64,000 nt of DNA from Tectiglobus diatomicola (lineage in GTDB: Bacteria > Pseudomonadota > Alphaproteobacteria > Rhizobiales > Hyphomicrobiaceae): the NCBI GenBank assembly GCA_039583345.1, contig JAZDSJ010000005.1, positions 129,378 to 193,377 of the forward strand, in the 5' to 3' direction. How positions within the stretch are numbered: position 1 is the stretch's first letter; every line of letters starts with the position of its first letter. Shown piece after piece: positions 1 to 9,278 of the stretch. Both the position numbers and the translations under genes were made by a program. Below the pieces are notes generated by a model. The model did not search any database. It was not told the origin of the DNA and saw only the letters and a program-made list of their open reading frames with translations.

Positions 1-523
1 CAGCAAGACTATACAGTCGGCTTTCGGCTTCTTGAATCTGTAATTCAGGAGGCGAATCAACAGGCGAATCATAAGCTGTAGTTACAAGATCCTCACCTAT
101 AACAATAAGAGAACGACGTACATGTAAATCATATATAGTACGCCCATAATCAGCGGCGTTGACAATCGTTGCTGCATTTGCGGCTAACCGTACCAAATAT
201 TGTGGGATAGTGAGCTCTGCTGATACTGGCTCTGCGTTTTCGAAAAACGTTCTTAGCGTAATTGGAGTAGCTTGTTTTCCTGCTGAAATTAGCTTGGCGG
301 CAACTTCAAAAATTTCGCGGTGTATTGGCTCATAAAAGTGTGTTGCATCTAAAAAGCTGGAAACTCGATCAAGAGCTTCATTATTCACCAGGATGGCACC
401 GAGCATTCCTTGCTCGGCATCAATATTGTGGGGCACCTGACGATAGGCCAGAGGTGTATTAGAGTCTGCCTGAGCTCTGAGCTGCTCGGTCTGCGTAATG
501 GGGAGAGAATTTTGCTTTATCAT
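1..523 (-). CDS. dnaB: Replicative DNA helicase DnaB, N-terminal part (cut by the window edge)
   Basis: Translating the minus strand from an ATG at 521-523 gives 174 residues that run off the window edge. The text 'VPHNIDAEQGMLGAILVNN' and later 'VRRSLIVIGEDL' is the DnaB N-terminal domain, which packs the hexamer and binds primase. The RecA-like helicase domain lies beyond position 1. DnaB unwinds DNA at the replication fork and works with the DnaG encoded at 36.5 kb here. It sits about 150 bases downstream of rplI on the same strand, the usual alphaproteobacterial order rpsF-rpsR-rplI-dnaB. Identity is firm; completeness cannot be judged. Confidence 0.93.
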   Translation of the reverse strand, partial: MIKQNSLPITQTEQLRAQADSNTPLAYRQVPHNIDAEQGMLGAILVNNEALDRVSSFLDATHFYEPIHREIFEVAAKLISAGKQATPITLRTFFENAEPVSAELTIPQYLVRLAANAATIVNAADYGRTIYDLHVRRSLIVIGEDLVTTAYDSPVDSPPELQIQEAESRLYSLA

Positions 524-671
524 GAAGATAGAATATGTGATTCCCGATAATTATTATTTGAAAAATTGACCGTGGAATTAAAGTGCTCCCCATTATTCAC
601 AGCACAATAAATACTTGTTAATTTTTATAAAAACAAAATGTCAGATTTGGAGTATTTCATGCGAATGAATG

Positions 672-1265
672 CTACTTTTCCTCTGTGCTATTGTCTAACT
701 CTAACAAAACATCTTCTTCACCTGCATTAAACTCCATGTCTGGATTAAAGGTTTCAAGTTCTAAAATTTCATCTTGAATGAGCGTCACGTCTTCACCGCG
801 TGTTTGACGCTCAGCCTCCTCTTCAGATCGGGCAACGTTAATCATTATTGAAACGTTAACTTCTGGATGTAATGAAATTTGTACCGAGTGAATACCTAAT
901 GTTTTGATAGGTAGTCGCAATTCAATTTGACGACGATCAATTGAAACACCGTCTTCAGTAATGATTCTAGCAATATCTCGCGTGGCCACAGAACCATAAA
1001 GCTGTCCAGTATCACCGGCTTGCCTAATAATAGTAAATTGCCTTCCGCTAAGTTTTTCGCCGATAATTTCTGCTTCTTTCTTAAGTTCAAGATTGCGAGC
1101 TTCTAACTGCAAACGCGTTTTTTCAAATTCGGTTTGGTTAGCACTAGTTGCTCTCAGCGCTTTACCTTTAGGTAGCAAAAAATTGCGAGCGTACCCGTTT
1201 TTAACGTTGACAATATCGCCCATTTGTCCAAGAGAGCCAATGCGCTCTAACAAAATAATCTGCAT
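672..1265 (-). CDS. rplI: 50S ribosomal protein L9
   Basis: Encodes 197 residues beginning 'MQIILLERIGSLGQMGDIV', the canonical L9 N-terminal domain that binds 23S rRNA, with the 'VKNGYARNFLLPKGKA' segment. The long connecting helix and C-terminal domain follow. Length exceeds the roughly 150 residues of E. coli L9 because of an acidic tail of about 45 residues (many Glu/Asp after residue 150); L9 proteins of alphaproteobacteria are often longer in this way. An AGGA Shine-Dalgarno lies upstream of the ATG. It follows the DUF2232 gene on the same strand and is likely cotranscribed with rpsF-rpsR. Confidence 0.97.
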   Translation of the reverse strand: MQIILLERIGSLGQMGDIVNVKNGYARNFLLPKGKALRATSANQTEFEKTRLQLEARNLELKKEAEIIGEKLSGRQFTIIRQAGDTGQLYGSVATRDIARIITEDGVSIDRRQIELRLPIKTLGIHSVQISLHPEVNVSIMINVARSEEEAERQTRGEDVTLIQDEILELETFNPDMEFNAGEEDVLLELDNSTEEK

Positions 1266-1356
1266 TTAGGTCAATCCTTTTGCGTGTTTGATTTTTAAAG
1301 CCTTGAATTTTCATGGAATAGCATAAAGCTACAGTAGCTAGGTGAACAAACTTAAT

Positions 1357-2280
1357 TCAACTGTCTTCGTAGCAGCGCTTAATAGGTAAAATCGGTTCTG
1401 CGATCCCTAGCATTGAAATGGCGATGCTAGTATACGGGTGATAAATTAGAAGAATTATATAGACAATAATAAGTACCGTAGTACGTGCTTTGAATTTTCG
1501 TGTAATATTATGAATAATTGCTAACCCGATTATTAAGTAGGCTATAAAAATAGCACTTGCGAAGCCAAGCGCTATCAAGCCCGGGTAGCCATCCAAGAAA
1601 GATCCGCTCAATGTTGCAAACATAAAAAGCGGTCCCTCGCGTGGGAGTGTAATAAATGATAAATCTGGCCAAGGTCTAGCTAATAGACCCGACGCGAAAA
1701 TTATATAACTGCCTAACCACAAATTTAGGCAAGCTACTGCCATCCAAAATACTGCGATGGCGGGTGTAAAGGTTTTGCTCAAAAACGACGCAAAGTTTTT
1801 TCCATCAATCTCGTCGGGGAGTTGTATAGCAAGATTATCAACTCGTTCGGTGATTATACTTTCAAGTTCATGCTCGTTGCTTGCAAAAGAAAAAAGAGAT
1901 ATTGCTGCGAGAGTGCCTGCTATTAAAGTAAGCAAAAATAAAACTCGACCTGGAGGATACCATTCGACTACGCTAGAACCATTCTCATTAGTTTCACGTT
2001 TAAGCATTAATAAGTACGAGCATATAACCATAGGCAAGCCAACTGCAAATAGGTGATGTACGCCAGCTATAGGGTGAATAAAAAAAGCTGTCAAAAATGC
2101 CGCAGTTGCCGAAGAAGTAAGGGCTGATATCCATCCCCATCCCAATCCATAAATAATTATTGGTAGAGGAGCTACTAAAGTGAACAGAATTATGCCTACC
2201 ACGGATCCACGTACTGCTGCGATGAACAAAATAGCAGAAGAAAGACCTGTGATGAGATTAAGAAATATACTGTTTTTCAT
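1357..2280 (-). CDS. DUF2232 family polytopic membrane protein
   Basis: 307 residues with about eight hydrophobic segments, starting with 'MKNSIFLNLITGLSSAILF'. The length, hydrophobic pattern and position between rpsR and rplI match the DUF2232 (YybS-like) membrane proteins found at this locus in Rhodospirillales. The biochemical role is unknown; the family has been linked by context to ribosome and growth functions, which is inference. It is oriented with rpsF and rpsR and probably shares their transcript. The last residues after the final membrane span are short and polar. The assignment rests on position and topology, not on a catalytic motif. Confidence 0.72.
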   Translation of the reverse strand: MKNSIFLNLITGLSSAILFIAAVRGSVVGIILFTLVAPLPIIIYGLGWGWISALTSSATAAFLTAFFIHPIAGVHHLFAVGLPMVICSYLLMLKRETNENGSSVVEWYPPGRVLFLLTLIAGTLAAISLFSFASNEHELESIITERVDNLAIQLPDEIDGKNFASFLSKTFTPAIAVFWMAVACLNLWLGSYIIFASGLLARPWPDLSFITLPREGPLFMFATLSGSFLDGYPGLIALGFASAIFIAYLIIGLAIIHNITRKFKARTTVLIIVYIILLIYHPYTSIAISMLGIAEPILPIKRCYEDS

Positions 2281-2423
2281 AATAAGCTGTCCCGCTCATA
2301 TGCGGTTAGGGGCCTTAGTAAAGTAATTAAGTACGGCCCCAGCATTCGTCACCTACTCTCGATATCAGCAAAACGATTTAGCTTAACGTTTCAGAATTGA
2401 TGTAACGTATGCTTGAAACAACA

Positions 2424-2669
2424 CTACTTGATCACGTAAGGCAATAGTGCCAAGTAGCGTGCGCGTTTAATGGCTTTGGAAAGTTCACGCTGCTTTTTTG
2501 CTGAGACTGCTGTAATCCGGCTTGGAACGATTTTGCCACGCTCAGAAACGTAACGTCCTAGTAAACGAACATCTTTATAATCTATTTTAGTTGAGTTGTC
2601 TCCTGAAAAAGGACATGTTTTGCGGCGACGATGAAATGGACGCCGAGCGCCCCCTGCTGTACTTGCCAT
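2424..2669 (-). CDS. rpsR: 30S ribosomal protein S18
   Basis: 81 residues. The core 'RRKTCPFSGDNSTKIDYKD' followed by 'LLGRYVSERGKIVPSRIT' and 'KAIKRARYLALLPYV' is diagnostic of S18, which forms a heterodimer with S6 on the 30S platform. The start lies 2 bases beyond the rpsF stop, so the two genes are translated from one message in the equimolar way expected for partners. Length is normal for the family. Nothing odd was seen. Confidence 0.97.
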   Translation of the reverse strand: MASTAGGARRPFHRRRKTCPFSGDNSTKIDYKDVRLLGRYVSERGKIVPSRITAVSAKKQRELSKAIKRARYLALLPYVIK

Positions 2670-2671
2670 GT

Positions 2672-3166
2672 TTATAAATCCTGATTTTGCTGATCAATTA
2701 CTTGTGGTCGCACCCGAAATGTTGAGCCCTCACGGCTGCTACGTTCACTTCTGTTCCCTCTTTCGCCCCTATCGCCTTTATCTCCTCGTGGACTGCTGCG
2801 ATCACTGCGAAAACCTGCACTACTCCCGCGGCGTTCTTCACGATCGTTCTTGCGCATCTGTACAGATTGCTCTATCTCGTGGCTATCAACCTTAATGCTC
2901 ATAAAACGTATGATATCCGTAGACAAATGCATGCGCCTCTCCATCTCGGCTAAGGTTGCTGCAGGGGCATCTATATTAATGAGCGTATAGTGTGCTTTGC
3001 GGTTTTTCTTAACTTTATATGCTAAAGATTTAACGCCCCAATATTCAATTTTGCCGAAGGATCCTCCGCCTTCTTCTATAACCTGTTTTAGCTCTGCAGT
3101 AATGGCTTCAACCTGTTGTTGGGAGACATCCTGGCGCGCAAGATAAACGTGTTCATATAGTGGCAT
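2672..3166 (-). CDS. rpsF: 30S ribosomal protein S6, with basic C-terminal tail
   Basis: S6 binds S18 and the central domain of 16S rRNA. I place the start at the ATG ending at 3166 ('MPLYEHVYLARQDVSQQ', 164 residues), because GGAAAGG sits 7 bases upstream and homologues begin here. The reading frame stays open for 34 more codons upstream, but that stretch is better explained as leader. The S6 fold covers roughly residues 1-100, with 'YTLINIDAPAATLAEMERR' near the end of the core. Beyond it is a low-complexity tail rich in Arg, Ser, Gly and Asp (about residues 112-150). Such tails are common in alphaproteobacterial S6. First gene of the rpsF-rpsR-DUF2232-rplI group. Confidence 0.95.
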   Translation of the reverse strand: MPLYEHVYLARQDVSQQQVEAITAELKQVIEEGGGSFGKIEYWGVKSLAYKVKKNRKAHYTLINIDAPAATLAEMERRMHLSTDIIRFMSIKVDSHEIEQSVQMRKNDREERRGSSAGFRSDRSSPRGDKGDRGERGNRSERSSREGSTFRVRPQVIDQQNQDL

Positions 3167-3214
3167 GACATAGCCTTTCCGTAGAATCTTTACTTTTATG
3201 TAGCACAGCCTCTG

Positions 3215-3256
3215 CCGATCAGTGTTAAAGTGTTCGGTTTCCGCGAGGAAAGCCTC
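3215..3256 (-). promoter_or_regulatory. Possible S6:S18-binding structure in the rpsF leader
   Basis: Read on the minus strand, the leader 50-90 bases ahead of the rpsF ATG holds a small hairpin (GAGG at 3253-3256 and CCTC side at 3245-3248, loop of 4) followed by a second stem with CCGA (3234-3237) pairing with TCGG (3215-3218) around a 15-base loop. Autoregulatory S6:S18 leader motifs in other bacteria present a CCG element next to a stem. The match here is by eye only and the short stems could be chance. Confidence 0.3.
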
Positions 3257-3414
3257 AAAGGTGACCAAAAAATTTTTAAATTAGAGTGCTGATCAAAACC
3301 AAACCACGTGCGCAAAAACTACTGCAGTAAATTCGAATAAAGGCTGAGACTAATTGGAAATTCTAAGAAAAGCAAGTTTTTTGATAGAAAAACAAGGTTT
3401 GCTCACGGGAACCC

Positions 3415-3443
3415 TTGACATACAAGTCACTGCTGTGTGTATA
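3415..3443 (+). promoter_or_regulatory. Candidate sigma-70 promoter for the fabD operon
   Basis: TTGACA at 3415-3420, then a 17-base spacer, then TGTATA at 3438-3443. The -35 matches the consensus fully and the -10 matches in part. It points toward fabD and would give a leader of about 170 bases. The remaining intergenic DNA, 3167-3620, must also contain the divergent rpsF promoter, which I could not pin down. Confidence 0.45.
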
Positions 3444-3620
3444 GCGCAGGTTTAGTAAGAAAGTAGCCAATGAAGACTAGGACATTATATACGCACAATT
3501 CACTATATTTATAAGAATTAATTACGACAACTTATAGCTTAAAGTATTAAAAGAGTTGATAGTTAGCAAAAATTTTTAAAATTTAGTAAAATTAGGCGAT
3601 TTAAGAATAGGAGATTGTAA

Positions 3621-4571
3621 ATGGCGCGAGCATTTGTTTTTCCAGGCCAAGGCAGCCAGAGTGTTGGCATGGGTAAGGTGCTTGCAGAGCAATTTAGGTC
3701 GGCTAGAGATGTTTTCGATGAAGTTGATGAAGCACTTGGTGAAAAGCTTTCGTCAGTAATTTGGGAAGGTCATAAAGAAACCTTAGCTTTGACACGAAAC
3801 ACACAACCTGCCCTGTTTGCAGTTTCTATGGCTGTAATAAAAGTTTTTGAACAAGAATTCGGCATACGACTGACCGATGCTGTGAGGTATGTTGCGGGAC
3901 ATTCATTGGGAGAATATTCAGCACTTACTGCAGCCGGTGCATTTTCAATTTCTGATGCTGCATCGCTGTTGCGTGTACGCGGAGAAGCGATGCAGAAAGC
4001 AGTGCCTGTCGGAGAGGGAGCTATGATTGCTCTTTTGGGTGTTGGTATTGATATTGCTGATAAAATAGCTTGTAAAGCTGCTCATGTAGGTATTTGTGAG
4101 ATTGCTAATGACAATGATCCAACACAAGTTGTGTTATCCGGCACTAAGGCTGCAATTGATCGTGTCGCAGATTTGAGCAAATCATATGGTGTTCGCCGTG
4201 CTGTTGTGTTGCCGGTTAGTGCGCCATTTCATTGTTCTCTTATGCAACCTGCGGCCCGCGTCATGGCAGAGAAACTCTCAAATGTGAAGATTAGGAAGCC
4301 AGTAATACCTGTGGTTACTAACGTAACGGCTACACCTGTTTCAGATCCCGATAAAATTCGCTTATGTCTTGTCGAGCAAGTCACAGATACGGTCCAATGG
4401 AGACAATGTATTATGACTATGACCACTGCTGGTATTAATGAATTCTTTGAAATAGGTGTTGGAAAGATCCTTTGTGGCTTGATTGGCCGTATTGACAAAT
4501 CTGTTAAATCAGCCGCTTGTGAAACTTCCCAAGATATCTCCGCTTTAGCAACTTTGATTTCCGCCGAGTGA
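3621..4571 (+). CDS. fabD: Malonyl-CoA:ACP transacylase
   Basis: Transfers malonyl from CoA to ACP, supplying the elongation unit for type II fatty-acid synthesis in the cytoplasm. The 316 residues begin with 'FVFPGQGSQSVGMG', carry the nucleophile in 'GHSLGEYS' (Ser95) and the catalytic His in 'SAPFHCSLM' (His204), and include the conserved Gln and Arg regions. Length is typical. A GGAG Shine-Dalgarno precedes the ATG. It is the first gene of fabD-fabG-acpP-fabF on the plus strand, about 66 bases ahead of fabG. No deviation from family norms was seen. Confidence 0.97.
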   Translation: MARAFVFPGQGSQSVGMGKVLAEQFRSARDVFDEVDEALGEKLSSVIWEGHKETLALTRNTQPALFAVSMAVIKVFEQEFGIRLTDAVRYVAGHSLGEYSALTAAGAFSISDAASLLRVRGEAMQKAVPVGEGAMIALLGVGIDIADKIACKAAHVGICEIANDNDPTQVVLSGTKAAIDRVADLSKSYGVRRAVVLPVSAPFHCSLMQPAARVMAEKLSNVKIRKPVIPVVTNVTATPVSDPDKIRLCLVEQVTDTVQWRQCIMTMTTAGINEFFEIGVGKILCGLIGRIDKSVKSAACETSQDISALATLISAE

Positions 4572-4637
4572 ATTTTACTCCAGTGGTAGTCGTAAAGTCT
4601 GGTCAAATTATTGTACGGTAAATATTGAAGGATGAAT

Positions 4638-5381
4638 ATGTTTGATCTTAAGGGTAAAATTGCTCTCGTGACAGGAGCGACGGGTGGTATTGGTAAGGCC
4701 ATTGCACACTTGCTTCATGCGCGTGGCGCGACCGTTGCATTGTCTGGAAGGCGAGAAGATGAGCTCCAAGTATTGTGTGAGGTATTAGGTGATCGTGTTC
4801 ATCTAGTTCCATGTGATCTTTCCAACAGAGATCAAGTATGTCAGTTGGTTGATCGAGTGGTTTCCGCAGCAGGACGTCTTGATATTTTAGTCAACAATGC
4901 TGGTTTAACTAAAGACAATCTTTTTATTGCCATGAAAGATAAACAGTGGGATGATGTTATTGCGGTTAATTTGACATCTACATTTATGTTAATGCGTGCT
5001 GCTGCTCGCTCCATAATCCGCGCAAAGACTGGTTATGGGCGCATTATTAATATTGCCTCCATCAGCGGTATTATAGGAAATTCTGGTCAGGCTAATTATG
5101 CTGCCTCTAAGGCCGGTATAATAGGCATGACAAAATCGCTGGCTCGTGAAGTGGGTTCACGCGGAGTTACGGCTAATTGCATTGCTCCTGGCTTTATAAA
5201 AACAGCAATGACAGAAGTCCTTAGTGAAAAACAGGTGCAAGGTATTATGGGATCGATTCCTGCTAACACATTCGGTACACCAAATGATATTGCTGCGGCA
5301 GTACTCTACTTTGCTAGCTCCGAAGCACAATATATAACTGGACAGACATTACACATCAATGGTGGTATGATTATGCCATAA
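4638..5381 (+). CDS. fabG: 3-oxoacyl-ACP reductase
   Basis: NADPH-dependent reduction of 3-oxoacyl-ACP. It is an SDR Rossmann protein with 'TGATGGIG' at residues 12-19, 'NNAG' at 86-89, and the Ser-Tyr-Lys active site (Tyr154 and Lys158 in 'YAASKAG'), with Asn111. I chose the ATG at 4638, not the one at 4632: the Shine-Dalgarno GAAGGA (4627-4632) overlaps the upstream ATG but is 5 bases ahead of the downstream one, and homologues start 'MFDLKGK'. This gives 247 residues, normal for FabG. It sits between fabD and acpP as is usual. Confidence 0.96.
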   Translation: MFDLKGKIALVTGATGGIGKAIAHLLHARGATVALSGRREDELQVLCEVLGDRVHLVPCDLSNRDQVCQLVDRVVSAAGRLDILVNNAGLTKDNLFIAMKDKQWDDVIAVNLTSTFMLMRAAARSIIRAKTGYGRIINIASISGIIGNSGQANYAASKAGIIGMTKSLAREVGSRGVTANCIAPGFIKTAMTEVLSEKQVQGIMGSIPANTFGTPNDIAAAVLYFASSEAQYITGQTLHINGGMIMP

Positions 5382-5660
5382 TCCGAAAAAAAATACATAA
5401 TGTGGCCCCTTTATACGGTATCAGCTGAAAAAAGCAGTCGTCTTTGAATACTAGGAATGTTAGTCAATATCATCGATGTGTGATGCTCGGCAGAGAGCTG
5501 ACTCATGTGCATTCGCAAATACGTATGCTTTAAGCTAAGACTGCCTATCAATTTCGATAATTAAACTTAGGTGTCTTGAAAATTTAACAATTTACTATTG
5601 TTAATAACATTTAAGATACAGCTTTGAATTAAAAAACAATCAAATAAGGAACTTGAAACT

Positions 5661-5906
5661 ATGAATGATGTTGCAGACCGTGTTAAAAAAATTGTTGTTG
5701 AGCATTTAGGAGTTGAGGCTGAAAAGGTTAGTGATAGTGCATCATTTATTGATGATTTAGGTGCAGATAGCTTAGATACAGTTGAGCTCGTTATGGCTTT
5801 TGAGGAAGAGTTTGGTTGTGAAATACCTGATGATGCAGCAGAGCATATCCTAACAGTGGGTGATGCTGTAAAATTCTTGGAAAAGAATTCGGATGATAAT
5901 AAGTGA
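5661..5906 (+). CDS. acpP: Acyl carrier protein
   Basis: 81-residue acidic helical carrier for growing acyl chains. The phosphopantetheine attachment site is Ser37 in 'DDLGADSLDTVELVMAFEE', the classic DSL motif. AAGGAA lies about 9 bases ahead of the ATG. It is separated from fabG by about 280 AT-rich bases that may contain its own promoter, in keeping with the high expression ACP needs, and is followed after about 100 bases by fabF. Length and sequence are fully typical. Confidence 0.98.
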   Translation: MNDVADRVKKIVVEHLGVEAEKVSDSASFIDDLGADSLDTVELVMAFEEEFGCEIPDDAAEHILTVGDAVKFLEKNSDDNK

Positions 5907-6010
5907 TTTACCACGATCAGTGTAACGCAATGGATGCTGTCATCTAACCAGACGGCATCTTTAATGCAAATACGTAACTATAGCCTACTCAAAGAATTTT
6001 TGGAAGATCG

Positions 6011-7288
6011 ATGCCAAGTAAACATTTGCGAAGAGTAGTTGTAACCGGCCTGGGACTAGTTACGCCTCTTGGCTGCGGTGTAGAAGAGACTTGGACTTCT
6101 TTAATAGAGGGCCGAAGCGGTATAAGGCGCGTCAAAGAGTTCGAAGTCAACGATCTCGCGTCTAAGATTGCAGCTTTTATACCTCGTGGAGACAACATTT
6201 CAGGTTGCTACAACGCGGACGATTGGATGCTCCCAAAAGAACAGCGTAGGGTTGATGATTTTATTGTTTATGCCATTGCCGCTGCAACTCAAGCAATTTC
6301 TGATGCTGGGTCTGTGATTGTTACAGATGAAGATCGTCATCGTGCCGGTGTACTCATTGGTTCTGGTATTGGTGGTTTGCAGGGCATTGCCGAAACATCG
6401 CTTCTTCTACAAGAAAAAGGACCGCGCCGCATAAGCCCATTTTTTATTCCAGGTCGCCTTATTAATCTTGCTTCCGGATATGTGTCTATTAAGCATCAAC
6501 TTAAAGGGCCGAATCATTCTGTTGTGACAGCATGTTCAACGGGCGCTCATGCAATTGGTGACGCATCTCGCATTGTAGCTATGGGAGACGCTGATGTTAT
6601 GGTCGCTGGTGGTTCTGAAAGTCCTATTTGTCGTATTGCTTTGGCAGGTTTTGCAGCCTGCCGAGCTCTTTCAACAGCATTTAACGACCAACCAACAAGA
6701 GCATCGCGTCCTTATGATGCTGAACGCGACGGTTTTGTGATGGGAGAAGGTGCTGGAATTGTAGTTTTAGAAGAATATGAGCGAGCTAAAGCACGTGGTG
6801 CTAAAATTTATGCCGAAGTTCTTGGTTATGGCATGTCTGGAGATGCATATCATATTACTGCGCCTGCTGCAAACGGAGATGGTGCCTTTCGTTGCATGCA
6901 AGCAGCTATAAATGCAGCCGATATTAAAGCTGAAGATATAGATTACATTAATGCTCATGGTACATCTACCCCAATGGGTGATGAAATTGAGCTTGCTGCA
7001 GTAGAGCGATTATTTTCATCCAATTCGACCTATGTCGCAATGTCCTCAACTAAATCTGCAACAGGTCATTTGTTGGGGGCTGCGGGTGCAGTTGAAGCTA
7101 TATTCTCAGTCCTAGCAATACGTGATAATATTGTCCCTCCTACACTTAATCTTGATAATCCTTCTGTTGATACATTCGTGAATCTTGTTCCTCACAACGC
7201 ACAGAAATTGGAGATCAATACAGTTCTATCTAATTCATTTGGTTTTGGAGGTACCAACGCTTCACTTATTCTACGTAGAGTTGTCTAG
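6011..7288 (+). CDS. fabF: 3-oxoacyl-ACP synthase II
   Basis: Condensing enzyme that elongates acyl-ACP with malonyl-ACP. It has a thiolase fold of 425 residues with nucleophile Cys175 in 'VVTACSTGAHAIGD', first His in 'INAHGTSTPMGD', the catalytic Lys and second His in 'STKSATGHLLGAAGA', and the Gly-rich 'NSFGFGGTNASL' at the end. GGAAG lies close ahead of the ATG. It closes the fab cluster. In many relatives mltG (septal lytic transglycosylase) comes next; here 1.4 kb without a recognisable gene follows. Confidence 0.97.
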   Translation: MPSKHLRRVVVTGLGLVTPLGCGVEETWTSLIEGRSGIRRVKEFEVNDLASKIAAFIPRGDNISGCYNADDWMLPKEQRRVDDFIVYAIAAATQAISDAGSVIVTDEDRHRAGVLIGSGIGGLQGIAETSLLLQEKGPRRISPFFIPGRLINLASGYVSIKHQLKGPNHSVVTACSTGAHAIGDASRIVAMGDADVMVAGGSESPICRIALAGFAACRALSTAFNDQPTRASRPYDAERDGFVMGEGAGIVVLEEYERAKARGAKIYAEVLGYGMSGDAYHITAPAANGDGAFRCMQAAINAADIKAEDIDYINAHGTSTPMGDEIELAAVERLFSSNSTYVAMSSTKSATGHLLGAAGAVEAIFSVLAIRDNIVPPTLNLDNPSVDTFVNLVPHNAQKLEINTVLSNSFGFGGTNASLILRRVV

Positions 7289-8684
7289 TTATTTAGTGAT
7301 AAAATGGTTTCTTGCTTATGACGTTAGATGTTTTTGCTTTAATTTTCTCGTAATCATAAGGAAATGTGTTTGAAACTATTTAATACGTCAGCTGAATTTG
7401 TTTTACATTCTATTGTGCGATGTAACAAGAGCAAGACCTAAGCTACTGTTAATTATAAACTCTAGCATTGCTTCTTGGGGAACTCCAAGACTATCATTTT
7501 CATTTTTAGTCATTACCAAGTAATGTATCTATAACAACCGAAGGGCGTTCCGGGCTCATAACTTGCAATTTCTTTATAAATTTGATACGTCCACGCGTTG
7601 ATAGTGTTTGTATGTTTGTTGATTATGGAACTGACACTTACTTGAATTTTTGAATGTTACCTGGCGCTTCGTGATATGCGCTTATATCAAAATGTGCTTC
7701 AATAAATTGCTTGCTTAGTGGAATCTTTTATTCCTAAAGCTTTGAAGTAATGGCGGCTTATAACAAAACTATTGGTTGCTTCAGCAAAATTAAGGATTGA
7801 CTTATTTTGGTTTCAACTAATAGCATTTTGTTATCAGTATAAAACTAAAACCATGTATGTTAATTTCTGGGATCAAGTTTAGTTAAAAATGTTTCATCTT
7901 ACAAAAGGAAAAAAGTTTAGTTTCAAAGATAGAAATCGTTCGATCGGCCTCCGTTTAGAGTAGGTTGCCTTGTAAATTTCTATGAGTCTTTGCATCAACA
8001 TGACAGCTACTACAAATTGTAATATAAATATTAAGGCGGTGCTGACTATAAAAGCGTAAGAGTAGAGACTGCTTTGGAAGTTCATAATCTATATTGAAAA
8101 ATCGCTATTTTTTACGTCTTAAGGGAGGAGTATCCTGCAAAAGTCAGCATTCTAAAATTTTAACTTTATCCTAATTTGTAATTCTAGTTATCTTTTATTA
8201 AGATAGTATATAAAATTGAACAGTTTGACATTAGTGAATGGTATATTACAATGTTTCAAATTTAATCTAATTATTCATTACTTCAAATATGCTTTTAAAG
8301 TAGCACGTCTGCTTTTATTACGTCAGTTTGTTGACTGTTTAATAATACTGTCATTAAAGTCAATAAAACCACATCACTGGAACACAGGGAATAAGGTGTT
8401 GTGGTGGAAAGATATGTTAATTAAGCTACTCATTTGGTTTTACCAGCGCTAATTATAACCTTTTTGCAGAAGTCACTTAGTGTCTAAAGTATTATTCAAA
8501 TTATGATGATATCATGTTAGAGAATAATAACCTTAATTAATACCTAATAAATATATCTATAGTCTTAGCTAATATAGTTAAATTAGTTATCAGTGACGAG
8601 CCCAATTCTTTTAATATATATCTGGTATCTACTCATTATACTTCAAGTAATCAGAAGTTTCAGTACACTGGTTTCTATCTTGAT
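7289..8684. other. 1.4 kb gap after fabF, possibly holding gene remains
   Basis: No intact gene is recognisable and mltG, often found here, is not detectable. On the minus strand, roughly 7520-7860 contains several short protein-like stretches in shifting frames, for example 'FIEAHFDISAYHEAPGN' and 'MSPERPSVVIDTLL', each ended by a stop. They lie downstream of the small membrane ORF at 7894-8085. This pattern would fit an old frameshifted gene, but short open stretches are common by chance in such AT-rich DNA. Confidence 0.35.
7894..8085 (-). pseudogene. Small single-span membrane ORF, possibly the start of a decayed gene
   Basis: 63 residues with a clear hydrophobic stretch (about residues 10-33, 'AFIVSTALIFILQFVVAVML') followed by a basic segment with 'YSKRRPIERF', giving a positive-inside topology. 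I do not recognise a family. No good Shine-Dalgarno is visible. The DNA is somewhat less AT-rich than the surrounding gap. It could be a genuine small membrane protein, the 5' end of a broken gene continuing toward 7520, or chance. Confidence 0.25.
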
Positions 8685-9233
8685 TCAGCTCCACTTGATT
8701 GAGCAGCCCATACTAGGGTGTTGAACGCGTGGACCATATCCAGTCTTGTAAATATGGTGCATAGCATTAAAAAGTTCAGGGACACGATTAGATGATATAT
8801 CATTCATACCAATATTGTCGAGACGACCTCTGTAATAAAGCTTTCCACTTGCACACAAGCCAAAAAAATCAGGCGTGCAAACTGCACCATAAGCCGCAGC
8901 AACCTTTTGGCCCCTATCTACTAAATAGGGGAATCTAAAACCAAATTTTGTAGCAAAGAGTTTCATATTAGAGGGAGAATCTTCAGAAACCTTGTCGTAG
9001 TCATTTGGCATTATTGCTAAAACCTCAAAACCATCATCGATAAGAGCATGAGCGTCTCTTGTAAACCTGTCGCATATAGCTTGAACATAAGGACAATGAT
9101 TGCAAATAAAGGCTAAAAGTAAGCCTTTACCACTAAGATGATCAGACATCTTAAAACTTTTGCTATCTGTGTCTTCTAATAAAAAGTCTGGAGCTTGTCG
9201 GCCAAGCTCGCATGGGGGTGTATTAAGTAGCAT
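8685..9233 (-). CDS. Thioredoxin-like / AhpC-TSA family protein
   Basis: 182 residues with a redoxin-type start ('GRQAPDFLLEDTDSKSF') and the active-site 'FICNHCPYV' (Cys44 and Cys47), typical of the thioredoxin-family proteins with a CNHC-type centre often annotated as thiol-disulfide isomerase or alkyl hydroperoxide reductase-like. The predicted fold includes the cis-Pro region 'VCTPDFFGL'. There is no signal peptide, so it should be cytoplasmic; the substrate is unknown. It lies 45 bases after the preP-like gene on the same strand, so the two may be cotranscribed. Confidence 0.8.
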   Translation of the reverse strand: MLLNTPPCELGRQAPDFLLEDTDSKSFKMSDHLSGKGLLLAFICNHCPYVQAICDRFTRDAHALIDDGFEVLAIMPNDYDKVSEDSPSNMKLFATKFGFRFPYLVDRGQKVAAAYGAVCTPDFFGLCASGKLYYRGRLDNIGMNDISSNRVPELFNAMHHIYKTGYGPRVQHPSMGCSIKWS

Positions 9234-9278
9234 GTACGTGCTAATCCAACCGTTTCTGTTATAATATCAAATACGTCA

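Noticed and set aside
2309..2340. GGGGCC/GGCCCC inverted repeat between rpsR and the DUF2232 gene as a terminator
   Set aside because: The loop is about 20 bases and there is no T run on either side, so it is unlikely to terminate; it might be a processing site but cannot be supported.
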